Below are positions 1 through 7,324 of a stretch of DNA of 64,000 bases, in pieces. The notes under the pieces were generated by a model, which worked only from the letters and a program-made list of their open reading frames with translations, did not search any database and was not told where the DNA came from. The first letter of the stretch is position 1. Each line of letters begins with the position of its first letter. The stretch comes from Gammaproteobacteria bacterium (GTDB taxonomy: Bacteria; Gemmatimonadota; Gemmatimonadetes; Longimicrobiales; Gaopeijiaceae): NCBI GenBank assembly GCA_028819075.1, contig JAPPMM010000047.1, forward strand, positions 62,001-126,000, read 5' to 3'. The position numbers and the translations under genes are program-made.

Positions 1-431
1 GTCCGCAGTCGGTCGCCGCTCAGTTCCTCCACGGAGAACGGGAGTTCGGCCCGCGAACGCTCCGCGGGCGTGCCCGTGACCACCAGTTCATCGAGTGCGA
101 AGGCGCGCGGACCTACCTGCACGGTGACCTGGGAAGTCTCTCCGGATTCGACTTCGACCGTCCGGGTCGCGAGCTCACACCCCAGCGCGTAGACCGTCAG
201 CCGGTGCTCGCCCGGACGCACCACGTCCAGCTCGAATCGTCCCGCGGCGTCGGTGTCCGCGCGCAGTCCCAGTTCGGGGAAGAGGACCTGGACGCCGGGC
301 ACGACCGGGCCACCACTGTAGACCACCTGCCCGGAAATGCTTCCGGGGGCCTGCGCGGACGCGTCCCCCGAAAGCAGCGCAAACAGCGCGACGCTCGCGA
401 GGAGCGCGCTCAACCGCTGGAGCGGGCCCAT
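1..431 (-). CDS. TonB-dependent receptor, N-terminal part (runs off left edge)
   Basis: Only the first 143 codons are inside the window. The reading frame starts with an ATG at 431-429, 13 bases after the preceding gene's stop, so both are probably one operon. Residues 1-26 form a signal peptide ending in ASAQ. Residues about 30-105 form a carboxypeptidase-regulatory-like beta-sandwich (GSISGQVVYSGG, PGEHRLTVYALG), followed by ALDELVVTGTP, a TonB-box-like stretch that leads into the plug domain. This order is typical of SusC/RagA-like or CirA-like receptors that import large ligands across the outer membrane using TonB energy. The ligand cannot be told because the barrel is outside the window. 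The family assignment is an inference from this N-terminal architecture. Confidence 0.7.
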   Translation of the reverse strand, partial: MGPLQRLSALLASVALFALLSGDASAQAPGSISGQVVYSGGPVVPGVQVLFPELGLRADTDAAGRFELDVVRPGEHRLTVYALGCELATRTVEVESGETSQVTVQVGPRAFALDELVVTGTPAERSRAELPFSVEELSGDRLR

Positions 432-444
432 GCCCCGCGGCGCC

Positions 445-1080
445 TCAGAAGTTGATCAGCAGCGCGCCGGTGAGGACCCGGTCCTTGTGCGTGAGGTCTT
501 CACCGAAGCGGGTAAACGAGGTCTGGAGCTGCCGGAACTCGCCGCGGAGCCCGATGCGGCTCTCCGCTCCGAAGCGGGCCTCGACCCCGCCCGCAAAGCT
601 CCACGCGCCGTCGAACCCACGCGCATCGGGTCCGCCCTGCGGATCGAAGACCCACTTGTACGACTTCCATCCCGCCCCGGCGGCTCCGTACGGCGATACC
701 GTCAGACCTCCGGCCGCCAGGGGAAGACGGACCACGAAGTCACCCTGAATGGTCCAGATGCGCGGATCACGACCCGATACGATCGACGAGCGTCCGTCGG
801 AAGCCCCCAGGGTCCCGTGTTCCGTCGACAAGGCGTTGATCTGCACGCCCATGTGCCGATGGAACCAGAAGTTCAGAGCGCCGCCCAGCAGCGTGGTAGC
901 GTCGAACCCTCCGCCGTCGCGGAACCGGGTCGTCGGGTTCATCTGTCCGAAGATCAGTCCCACGGACACGACATCGTCACCGGGTGCGGCATCGCCCAGC
1001 GAGCCGAACAGCTGTCCGGAGAGGTCGGTCGGAGGAAGGGCGAGGAATGAGAGGAAGGTGACCAACACGACGCGCTTCAT
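445..1080 (-). CDS. Outer-membrane beta-barrel protein, small (OmpW/opacity-like)
   Basis: A 211-residue secreted protein. I chose the ATG at 1080 rather than the upstream one at 1107 because a GGAGGG ribosome site precedes it and the signal peptide (MKRVVLVTFLSFLALPP) begins there. The mature part is rich in glycine and alternating aromatic/hydrophobic stretches (VSVGLIFGQM, WTIQGDFVVRLPL, SPYGAAGAGW, WSFAGGVEARFG) and ends with the typical barrel C-terminal phenylalanine (GALLINF). This fits an eight-stranded outer-membrane barrel. No enzymatic motif is present. It is followed after 13 bases by the TonB receptor gene, so the pair is probably co-transcribed from the promoter at 1113-1142. 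Precise function unknown. Confidence 0.65.
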   Translation of the reverse strand: MKRVVLVTFLSFLALPPTDLSGQLFGSLGDAAPGDDVVSVGLIFGQMNPTTRFRDGGGFDATTLLGGALNFWFHRHMGVQINALSTEHGTLGASDGRSSIVSGRDPRIWTIQGDFVVRLPLAAGGLTVSPYGAAGAGWKSYKWVFDPQGGPDARGFDGAWSFAGGVEARFGAESRIGLRGEFRQLQTSFTRFGEDLTHKDRVLTGALLINF

Positions 1081-1112
1081 ATCGCCCTCCATACCAGAAT
1101 GTGCCAATGGGC

Positions 1113-1142
1113 AGAGTACGGCGCGCGCGCGCGGTTTGTCAA
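1113..1142 (-). promoter_or_regulatory. Sigma-70-like promoter for the barrel/TonB operon
   Basis: On the minus strand there is a perfect -35 box TTGACA (1142-1137), an 18-base spacer and a -10 TACTCT (1118-1113). The predicted start of transcription lies about 26 bases before the ATG at 1080. The spacer is almost entirely alternating C and G. The -35 overlaps the T-rich tail of the CapA terminator. Confidence 0.45.
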
Positions 1143-1145
1143 AAC

Positions 1146-1186
1146 GGCCCCGGGGGAAGGTGGCGAGAGACCCTCCACCCGGGGCC
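1146..1186 (-). terminator. Rho-independent terminator after the CapA-family gene
   Basis: Perfect 9-bp arms GGCCCCGGG (1146-1154) and CCCGGGGCC (1178-1186), with a partly paired interior. They are followed on the minus strand by GTTTTG. It lies about 50 bases past the stop of the CapA-family gene. Confidence 0.6.
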
Positions 1187-1238
1187 GAAGCATGTCAGCG
1201 GTTCGGGCCGACGGATTCAGCGAGCCGGCTCGACGGGC

Positions 1239-2660
1239 TCAACCGCCCGGACCGGACCTCCCGCCGTCCGTGGCGACCGCCGGGAGGCGCACGAAGCCGA
1301 TGCCGCGCGCGTCGTCCCACTCGACCACGGTGCCGTGCGGCTCGGACGCGTCGATCAGGTCCTGAATGATCTTCCTGCCCAGCTCGCGGTCCGCGAACAT
1401 CGGCCGGCCGCGCACCGTGGCGGGCTGCCCGAATCCGAGCGAGATGGGGTGCAGCTCAAGGCTTACCAGCTCCTCGCCCTGGAACGTCGGCATCGCGACC
1501 ACCGACTCCCAGATCTCGGCCCGCGCGGGAAAGCCGGTGGTCTCGTTCTGGTAGCGGGTGGCGTTGAAGTCGGCAACCCAAGCGTTGGGATCGCCCTCCA
1601 GTCCCAGACCGGCGTAGTTGTCGTACGGCAGCCGCAGCAGGGTCTCGTTCTGGAAGATGAAGTCGCCCAGCGAGTACAGGATCGGCTTGCCCTGGTAGAT
1701 GTCGATGCCGGTCAGGTAATGCGGTCCGTGCCCCACGAACACGTCCGCGCCGGCGTCGATCATCGCGTGCGCGAACTTCTTCAGGTACGGGCCCTGGTTG
1801 TGCGCGTGGATGGTCACCACCACGTACTCGGCCAGCCGCGAAGCGTTGTTCACGACCGCCGCGATTTCCGCCATGTCCTCGGGATCGGGATCGCTGTCGA
1901 TGCCGGACTCGTCGGCCGGATGAAGCACCGTGCCGAACAGGTTGAGCGGCTCGCCGGGCGCCCCGAGTTCGCCCCGCTGCCCAAGCGCCTCCAGGTCCAT
2001 GCCCTGGACCGACTGGCGCAGTTCCTCGAGCTGTCCCCGCTCCACGTAGCGCGTGGTGATCACGTGCAGCGGGTTCAACCCGGGACGTCCGCGCACCCCG
2101 CCCTTGGCCGGACCGGCGACCGAGTGGGGCGGGAAGGCCGACGACACCGAGATCAGCGCGACGCGGCCGTCGTGCGTCTCGAGGAAGCGGGCCTCGCGGG
2201 CCTCTGCCAGGTTCTCCCCCGTCCCCGCGGTGAGCAGCCCCGCCGCTTCCGAGTGCCTGCGCGTGATTCGGTGTCCGTCCGAGGAATAGTCGCCTGTGTG
2301 GTTGTTGGCCATCGACACCATGTCGAACCCGGCCCACACCAGCTCGCTGGCCAGGTTCGGGTCCGCGCGCATCCAGGTGCCGCCGCTGGAGGCGGCCGGA
2401 TACGGCTCGTAGTCGTGGAAAAGCACCTCGAGATTGACGAACGAGGCGTCCGCGCTCCGCACGAGCTCGATCATGTCGAGGTACTGGGGTTCCTTGTACG
2501 GGGAGAGCCGCCGCGTGATGATGGCGTCTCCGGTGAGGGCCACGGTGAACATGCCGTCGGCGGACAGGCTTCCGGACGGGTCCTGGGCGGTGGCCTCGGT
2601 GGGGCCCGCGAAAGCGAACAGGGTGATCGCGCCGCCGATGAGCAAGGATCGCTTGAGCAT
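1239..2660 (-). CDS. CapA family protein (PGA_cap, metallophosphoesterase-like)
   Basis: A 473-residue secreted protein with an N-terminal signal peptide (LLIGGAITLFAFAGPTEATAQ). It belongs to the poly-gamma-glutamate capsule protein CapA/PgsA fold, related to calcineurin-like phosphoesterases. Family landmarks in order: LTGDAIITRR near residue 45, a NLEV motif near 75, ANNHTGDY near 118, IHAHNQGP near 285, GHGPHYL near 310 and YSLGDFIFQ near 330. The start is supported by AGGAGGAG upstream of the ATG. Family members act on the cell surface, in polyglutamate synthesis or as phosphatases. No capB/capC partners lie nearby, so a capsule role is not supported here and a stand-alone extracytoplasmic hydrolase is equally likely. 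Confidence 0.85.
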   Translation of the reverse strand: MLKRSLLIGGAITLFAFAGPTEATAQDPSGSLSADGMFTVALTGDAIITRRLSPYKEPQYLDMIELVRSADASFVNLEVLFHDYEPYPAASSGGTWMRADPNLASELVWAGFDMVSMANNHTGDYSSDGHRITRRHSEAAGLLTAGTGENLAEAREARFLETHDGRVALISVSSAFPPHSVAGPAKGGVRGRPGLNPLHVITTRYVERGQLEELRQSVQGMDLEALGQRGELGAPGEPLNLFGTVLHPADESGIDSDPDPEDMAEIAAVVNNASRLAEYVVVTIHAHNQGPYLKKFAHAMIDAGADVFVGHGPHYLTGIDIYQGKPILYSLGDFIFQNETLLRLPYDNYAGLGLEGDPNAWVADFNATRYQNETTGFPARAEIWESVVAMPTFQGEELVSLELHPISLGFGQPATVRGRPMFADRELGRKIIQDLIDASEPHGTVVEWDDARGIGFVRLPAVATDGGRSGPGG

Positions 2661-2832
2661 GCCACTCCTCCTGAAAAAAACGGGTCGATGCTCGGGTGCC
2701 GGTTGGCCCGGCTGCCTCTGATGGGCATAGTAAAGGGGTTGTGGGTGTCATCGCGAGTCGGACGCAAGGCCGCCTGAGCGAGCATGTGATCCCTCTCGAC
2801 TGAACATCAAAGGCACTTTTGGGCGGACGCCG

Positions 2833-3189
2833 ATGCTCGGAGTGACGACATTCCTGGGGGCCGTCTGGCTCTGGCTGCTGCTGGTCGCACGTCACCGGGT
2901 GGAATCCGGCAGGCCGCCGAGCCACCCTGAAAGCCGCTCGTCGCGAGGATGGGTTCGCGCGGCGCAGGGCGTGGGCGGGTTCTTCGGGGGATTCCTGGGA
3001 ACGGAGTTCGGAGGCTTTCTGGAGGTGATCGCGGCGGCAGTCGCCATGGCGATCCTGTCGGTCGCCATCGTCCCGCACCAGAAGCGAATCCTGTCGGGCA
3101 CATCCCGGGAACATCGGATCGGACTCGCCGATGACGAGGCGGAGCAGCGCTGGGACGCGGATTCCGTTGATCGCATCGGGAACACGTAG
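2833..3189 (+). CDS. Hypothetical small membrane protein
   Basis: A 118-codon frame with high GC at third positions. It has an N-terminal hydrophobic segment (VTTFLGAVWLWLLLVA), a glycine/phenylalanine-rich stretch and a second hydrophobic segment (VIAAAVAMAILSVAIV), then a charged tail. That suggests two membrane passes. No recognisable family or strong ribosome site is seen. Its stop codon lies in the left arm of the dyad that overlaps the start of the antitoxin gene downstream. It may be real, or it may be an open frame in GC-rich spacer sequence. Confidence 0.4.
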   Translation: MLGVTTFLGAVWLWLLLVARHRVESGRPPSHPESRSSRGWVRAAQGVGGFFGGFLGTEFGGFLEVIAAAVAMAILSVAIVPHQKRILSGTSREHRIGLADDEAEQRWDADSVDRIGNT

Positions 3190-3218
3190 TATCATCTCGA
3201 CATGTCGTCTGATACTAC
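3186..3218. promoter_or_regulatory. 33-bp dyad over the start codon of the MNT antitoxin (operator and -10)
   Basis: Nine-base arms GTAGTATCA (3186-3194) and TGATACTAC (3210-3218) are perfectly inverted around a central 10-bp palindrome CGACATGTCG that contains the ATG at 3202. TAGTAT inside the left arm (3187-3192) resembles a -10 box about 10 bases before the ATG, and no Shine-Dalgarno is visible. A leaderless transcript regulated by binding to this dyad would explain the layout. Confidence 0.6.
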
Positions 3219-3789
3219 TGTCGATCCCCGCGAGTCCCGCGCCCCCTCTGGTCGCTTCGTCCTCCGCATCGATCCCGGGCTCCATGGCACGCTGCGCGAA
3301 GCGGCGCGCTCGTCGGCTACGTCCCTTAACGAATACTGCGCCCGCAAACTGGCTGCGCCTGGTGTTTGGCTGGACGAGGAAGCCACCGCAATCGTCGAGC
3401 GGGCCGCATCCATCCTCGGCGAAGCACTGGTCGGCGTCGTGGCTTTCGGATCGTGGGTGCGTGGCGAGCACGATTCGACGTCGGATTTCGATGTTCTCCT
3501 GATTGCAGCCGACAATCTTTCCGTTTCGCGAAGGCTGTACCGGCGCTGGGACGACGCCCCCCGACTCTCCTGGCAAGGCCTCGACGTGGAGGCCCATTTC
3601 GTCCATCTACTGCCCGAAGGGAAGGTGCCTTCCGGCCTGTGGGGAGAGGTCGCTACCGAAGGCGTCATCCTGTTCGAGCGCGGCTTCGAGGTATCAACGC
3701 GACTCGCGGAGGTGCGAAAACGGATCGCGGACGGGGACATCGTCCGCCGCTTCGCGGAAGGGCAGCCGTACTGGGTGCGGGCCGGTTGA
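3202..3789 (+). CDS. mntA: MNT-type nucleotidyltransferase antitoxin with RHH-like N-terminus
   Basis: A 195-residue protein of two parts. Residues about 19-50 (FVLRIDPGLHGTLREAARS followed by SLNEYCARKL) match the ribbon-helix-helix/HicB-like DNA-binding pattern. Residues about 60-180 form a minimal nucleotidyltransferase with the exact GS-x10-DxD motif (G83, S84, D95, D97), the signature of MntA-type antitoxins that transfer AMP to a partner HEPN toxin. The stop overlaps the ATG of the HEPN gene by one base, so the two are translationally coupled. The gene starts inside a large dyad, which makes autoregulation by the N-terminal domain likely. The enzyme family is clear. The DNA-binding role is inferred. 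Confidence 0.8.
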   Translation: MSSDTTVDPRESRAPSGRFVLRIDPGLHGTLREAARSSATSLNEYCARKLAAPGVWLDEEATAIVERAASILGEALVGVVAFGSWVRGEHDSTSDFDVLLIAADNLSVSRRLYRRWDDAPRLSWQGLDVEAHFVHLLPEGKVPSGLWGEVATEGVILFERGFEVSTRLAEVRKRIADGDIVRRFAEGQPYWVRAG

Positions 3790-4202
3790 TGCGAAACCCC
3801 GGGCTGGCCCCCGACTATCTCCGGCGGGCGAAGATCCGGCTTGCGGCCCTGGACGTTCTCTTCGAGGGAGAGAGCTGGGCGGACGTGGTCCGCGAGTCGC
3901 AGGAGATCGTCGAACTCGCCCTCAAGGGACTGCTGCGATTCCGCGGAATCGACCCGCCCCGGGTGCACGACGTTTCCGAGGTATTGCTCGCGGAGCGGGA
4001 TCGCCTGCCCACCAGGATCGAGCGCGAGGTCGAATCGCTGGCCGAATGGTCCCGGCACCTGCGGCGGGACCGGGAGCTCGCGTTCCACGGGGCCGAAGAC
4101 CTGACGCCTTCGGGGTTCTACTCGCGGGAGGACGCCGTCCAGGCTCGCGCCTGCGCGCGCGGCACGGTCGAGCTGGTGTATCCGGCCGTGATGGGGGCTT
4201 GA
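3789..4202 (+). CDS. hepT: HEPN-domain toxin (HepT-like RNase)
   Basis: A 137-residue all-helical protein of the HEPN family. It contains the R-x4-H motif of HEPN ribonucleases (R95 to H100 in RELAFH) and the late YSRED-x-A-x-A helix seen in PF05168 members. It begins at the ATG at 3789, overlapping the antitoxin stop. In described MntA/HepT pairs the antitoxin adenylylates a tyrosine two residues after the histidine (R-x4-H-x-Y). Here that position is alanine (H100-G-A102), so modification would have to occur elsewhere or inhibition works by another route. Expected role: RNA cleavage under stress or phage infection, silenced by the upstream gene. Confidence 0.75.
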   Translation: MRNPGLAPDYLRRAKIRLAALDVLFEGESWADVVRESQEIVELALKGLLRFRGIDPPRVHDVSEVLLAERDRLPTRIEREVESLAEWSRHLRRDRELAFHGAEDLTPSGFYSREDAVQARACARGTVELVYPAVMGA

Positions 4203-4294
4203 CCTCGCACCACTGCTGACGGGATCAGGCACCCTCGCCACCCGCCTGTTCTGCCGCAGATGTTAACCGGTTGCGTGCATCGAACGTTCTAGAT

Positions 4295-4329
4295 GGTGGA
4301 GAAACGGATCCCCGGCGGTGGAGAAACGG
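4295..4329 (+). repeat. 13-bp direct repeat upstream of the ECF sigma operon
   Basis: GGTGGAGAAACGG occurs at 4295-4307 and again at 4317-4329, a 22-base period or about two DNA turns. It lies some 70-100 bases upstream of the first gene of the sigma-factor operon. It could be a tandem activator or repressor site. No other copy was noticed in the window. Confidence 0.4.
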
Positions 4330-4397
4330 GGTATTCCCGCCGCCCCGGCACGATCCGTTGGACGATGGCCCCGCAAGCACGAGACGAGAGGTGACAG

Positions 4398-4805
4398 GTG
4401 AACTGGAGCGCGTTCGAGGACATAGTGATGACGCTGGGGCTGTTCGCAGCCGTCGTGGGGATCGTCTGGCTGAGGGCCAGGGTGAATCAGGCTCGACTGG
4501 CCAGGCAGGCCGAAACCCAGCAGCAGTTGCTGGCCAAGTTCCAGTCGGGCCGCGAACTCGCGGAGTTCATCGAAACGGACGACGGGAAGCAGTTCCTGGG
4601 TCAGTTCGAGTCCGACCCGCATCGCATGATGCTGGTCGTTCTTTCCGCGGGAGTCGTCTCATCCGTTCTGGGACTCGGTTTCCTCGTACTCATGATATGG
4701 GAGGACGGCTTTCTTTACCCCGGCGTCGGGACGACGGCGCTCGGGGTCGGTCTCATCGCTGCGGCCATCATCTCGAAGAAGCTGTCTGACCAGTGGCGTC
4801 AGTAG
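4398..4805 (+). CDS. Membrane protein, two segments, head of ECF sigma operon
   Basis: A 135-residue protein starting at GTG with AGAGGTGA upstream. It has an N-terminal membrane helix (MTLGLFAAVVGIVWLRAR), a charged and probably coiled-coil cytoplasmic stretch (residues 28-70, rich in Q, R and E), and one or two further hydrophobic segments (MMLVVLSAGVVSSVLGLGF and TTALGVGLIAAAII). I recognise no family. It ends three bases before the ATG of the sigma-factor gene and is certainly in the same operon. That suggests a part in sensing or signal relay with the sigma/anti-sigma pair. Confidence 0.7.
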   Translation: MNWSAFEDIVMTLGLFAAVVGIVWLRARVNQARLARQAETQQQLLAKFQSGRELAEFIETDDGKQFLGQFESDPHRMMLVVLSAGVVSSVLGLGFLVLMIWEDGFLYPGVGTTALGVGLIAAAIISKKLSDQWRQ

Positions 4806-4808
4806 CGA

Positions 4809-5312
4809 ATGCATGAGGACGAAGCCGCGTTCCGCCAGGTCTACGAGCGTACGGCGCCGCGGCTTCGAGCGTACCTGCAGCTTGCGGTGAGGGATTCGGC
4901 GCTGGCAGATGATGTTCTGCAGGAAGCCTACTACCGCCTGCTTCGCGCCGACATGAAGGATGCAGCCATCGGGCAGGTACGGTCCTACCTGTACAAGACG
5001 GCGCGGACGCTGGTTGCCGACCACGGGCGAAGAGTGGGTCGCGAGCGAAAACACCAACGGAGATGGAACTCGCCGGCTTCGGAGAGCCCGAGACATGACT
5101 TGGCTCTCGACATGGAGCGGCTCTTCGCGCGGCTCTCGGTGAGGGAACGGATGCTTCTCTGGCTGGCGTATGTGGAGGGGGCCAGCCACCGCGAGATCGC
5201 TGGTTCGATGGGCATCGGGGAGAACAGCGTCCGCGTCGTGCTGTACCGGGCGCGCAAGAGGTTGGCGGGGATTCTGGAGGGCCACGGGTGGGGCCCGGAG
5301 GAGGTGCGATGA
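4809..5312 (+). CDS. ECF RNA polymerase sigma factor
   Basis: A 167-residue extracytoplasmic-function sigma factor with only regions 2 and 4. Region 2 includes ALADDVLQEAYYRLLRA (the DVxQE signature of core binding) and QVRSYLYKTARTLVADH (-10 recognition). Region 4 is a helix-turn-helix for the -35 box: RERMLLWLAYVEGASHREIA followed by ENSVRVVLYRARKRLAG. The stop overlaps the anti-sigma start in an ATGATGA arrangement, and the protein gene is separated by three bases from the membrane protein before it. Role: directs RNA polymerase to a small regulon, controlled by the zinc-finger anti-sigma protein encoded next. The inducing signal is unknown. Confidence 0.9.
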   Translation: MHEDEAAFRQVYERTAPRLRAYLQLAVRDSALADDVLQEAYYRLLRADMKDAAIGQVRSYLYKTARTLVADHGRRVGRERKHQRRWNSPASESPRHDLALDMERLFARLSVRERMLLWLAYVEGASHREIAGSMGIGENSVRVVLYRARKRLAGILEGHGWGPEEVR

Positions 5313-5779
5313 TGACGGATCCATGCCCCAGAGGGGAATCCGTGATCGAGGCGGCACGGGCGGGAAGATGGAGCGACGAGCTGACGGCTCATGTGGCGCG
5401 ATGCCACTCGTGCAGGGAATCCAGCACCGCGATTCGATGGATGATCGAGCTCGGCCAAACCGTGGATTCGGCACCGGCTCCCTTGCCGGACCCCTACCTG
5501 ATCTGGCTCAAGGCCCGGATTCGCAGGCGGTCGGAAGAGTCGTGGCGCACACTGCTTCCGATAGTGATTGCGAGCGGGGCGTCGGCCATCGGATTGGGGA
5601 TGATCGTCGCACCCCTTCCGGGGAATGCCTGGAGGTCGCTTCGGGAGTGGCTGACGAGCGCAGGCATCGCGGGGTGGGAACTCCCGAGTCTCGCGTCCCC
5701 CGGGCCACTCGCCATCGCGTGGATGCCCGCCGCACTCTTGTTGATACTTCTCTTGTTGTTCACCGCCAGCGAAGCATAG
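5309..5779 (+). CDS. Anti-sigma factor with zinc-finger (ZAS) domain
   Basis: A 156-residue protein starting at ATG 5309 (or the adjacent ATG at 5312) behind GGAGGAGGTG. Near residues 26-33 it has HVARCHSC, the H-x3-C-x2-C motif of ZAS anti-sigma domains that bind ECF sigma region 2. Two hydrophobic segments follow (IVIASGASAIGLGMIVAPL and IAWMPAALLLILLLLF), so the zinc domain probably faces the cytoplasm from a membrane anchor. It overlaps the sigma gene by four bases, the usual coupling of a sigma/anti-sigma pair. It is convergent with the M24 peptidase gene 16 bases away. Confidence 0.8.
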   Translation: MMTDPCPRGESVIEAARAGRWSDELTAHVARCHSCRESSTAIRWMIELGQTVDSAPAPLPDPYLIWLKARIRRRSEESWRTLLPIVIASGASAIGLGMIVAPLPGNAWRSLREWLTSAGIAGWELPSLASPGPLAIAWMPAALLLILLLLFTASEA

Positions 5780-5795
5780 GTCGGCCGCGCGCCGG

Positions 5796-7214
5796 TCACC
5801 GCATCAGCGCTTCCAGCTCCTCCGGCGATCGCGGCAGCGTGGCGGTCAGCACCTCGGCGCCGTCCTCGGTCACCAGGATCACGTCCTCCACGAAGACCGC
5901 GACGCCGATGTCGTGGTTGTAGTACCACGGCTCGACGGTGAACACCATGCCGGGCGCGAGCGGCTCGTCCATCAGCGCGGGATCGCCCGCTGAGAGGCCG
6001 ATGTGGTGGCCGAAGAACGAACCCGTCTGCATGTGGGGCTCCTCTTCGTCGGGGATGGCCGCGTAGGCCACGCTGGTGAGGTCGCGCAGGGTGACGCCCG
6101 GCCGGACGGCTTCGATGATCGCGTCGGCAGCCCGCGTGCTGACCAGCAGCTTCTCCCGCTGGACGTCCGTGAACGTCCCGTTTACCGGGAAGGTGCGCCC
6201 GACATCGCTGATGTAGCCGTCCACCTCGCATCCGACGTCGAAGATGACCAGGTCGCCGTCCTCCATTCTGCGGTTGCGGCGGTCGTAGTGGGCAGCCAGC
6301 ACGCGCCAGGGCCAGAGGCTGTTGGGGCCCGATTTGATGATGGGCGTAAAGGGCAGCGACTGGGACCCGAAGGTGCGGCAGGTGTTCTCGAATTCCCCCT
6401 GAAGCGTGCGCTCGTCGACCCCGGGACGGATGCGCCAGGCGGCCGACTGGATCCCCGCCATGGTCGCATCGGCGGCGACGCGCATGTGATCGATCTCGGC
6501 CGGGGTCTTGATCATGCGCAGGCGGGCGACGACGTCGAAGGCGTTGACGATTGCGGCGTCAGGATAATCGGTGCTCAACCGGAGGATCAGCGAAGCCGTC
6601 GCATCCAGGCTTCCGATCAGTGGGACGGCCGGGGGCGTGATCTCCCCGGTCGAGCCCGCGTTCACCCTCAGGGTCGCTCCGCCGCGCACCCGAAGCCGGA
6701 GGAAGTCGTCGAAGTCGTCGATATCCCGGTACTCGTCGATGCCCGCGATGCTGCGCAGCTGATAGTCGTCGAACAGCGGGCGCCCGGGGAAGTCGTTGGG
6801 CCGCCCCGGATTGTCGAAGCGCGGATCCCGCCGGGGCATGAAGAGGATGGAGCGGTCGCGCCCGGCGTCCAGAACCAGCATCGAATGCACGATTTCGAGG
6901 CCGGTCAGATACCAGAAGTCCTCCAGTTGGCGGAAGGTCTCGCCGTGGGTGAGCCCGTCGGAGGAGGGCGTGAGCAGGAGCCCGCCCCCGCTGGCGCGCA
7001 GGCCGTCAAGGATGCGCGCGCGGCGGTATGCGTACTCCTGGGCCCGGAACTCCAGCCGGGTCCAGTCGCGGTAGCGCTGCTCCGGGGTCTGGGCGGCAAG
7101 GGGCGCCGCCGGTGACGGGATGCCCCCGTCCGGACTGATTTTCACGGGCAGGCCGGGGCTCGCAGATGCGAGAATGAGCACGATGACGCCGCGGCGGAAT
7201 ACTCTGGCCGACAT
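5796..7214 (-). CDS. Secreted M24B aminopeptidase P family protein
   Basis: A 472-residue metallopeptidase with a signal peptide (VIVLILASASPGLP). The first half is a creatinase N-domain including LTHGETFRQLEDFWYLTG, the aminopeptidase P segment. The second half is the pita-bread M24 fold with dinuclear metal ligands: two Asp in FDVGCEVDGYISDVGRTFP, His in GHHIGLSAGD, Glu in TVEPWYY and Glu in FVEDVILV. The family removes N-terminal residues before proline. A periplasmic or exported form fits the peptide-scavenging enzymes elsewhere in the window (S9 peptidase, amidases). All ligands are present, so activity is expected. Substrate specificity beyond Xaa-Pro is unproven. Confidence 0.9.
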   Translation of the reverse strand: MSARVFRRGVIVLILASASPGLPVKISPDGGIPSPAAPLAAQTPEQRYRDWTRLEFRAQEYAYRRARILDGLRASGGGLLLTPSSDGLTHGETFRQLEDFWYLTGLEIVHSMLVLDAGRDRSILFMPRRDPRFDNPGRPNDFPGRPLFDDYQLRSIAGIDEYRDIDDFDDFLRLRVRGGATLRVNAGSTGEITPPAVPLIGSLDATASLILRLSTDYPDAAIVNAFDVVARLRMIKTPAEIDHMRVAADATMAGIQSAAWRIRPGVDERTLQGEFENTCRTFGSQSLPFTPIIKSGPNSLWPWRVLAAHYDRRNRRMEDGDLVIFDVGCEVDGYISDVGRTFPVNGTFTDVQREKLLVSTRAADAIIEAVRPGVTLRDLTSVAYAAIPDEEEPHMQTGSFFGHHIGLSAGDPALMDEPLAPGMVFTVEPWYYNHDIGVAVFVEDVILVTEDGAEVLTATLPRSPEELEALMR

Positions 7215-7324
7215 GATTCACGATCCTGGTCGAAGACGGATGCTGTACCGGCAACTTGGCGGTCGGGGCGTCCCCCGTCTACACTCTTTCCGTCCTTACA
7301 CACTACCGCCCCAAGGAATACACG

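Noticed and set aside
1101-2777. Long open frames on the strand opposite the CapA-family gene
   Set aside because: They mirror the coding frame of a clear PGA_cap protein, encode Arg/Gly/Ala-rich low-complexity products and have no ribosome sites: shadows of GC-rich coding DNA.
4271-4789. 172-codon plus-strand frame over the ECF operon head
   Set aside because: It is out of frame with the GTG-started membrane protein that has a ribosome site and hydrophobic pattern; the alternative product is Arg/Gly-rich.
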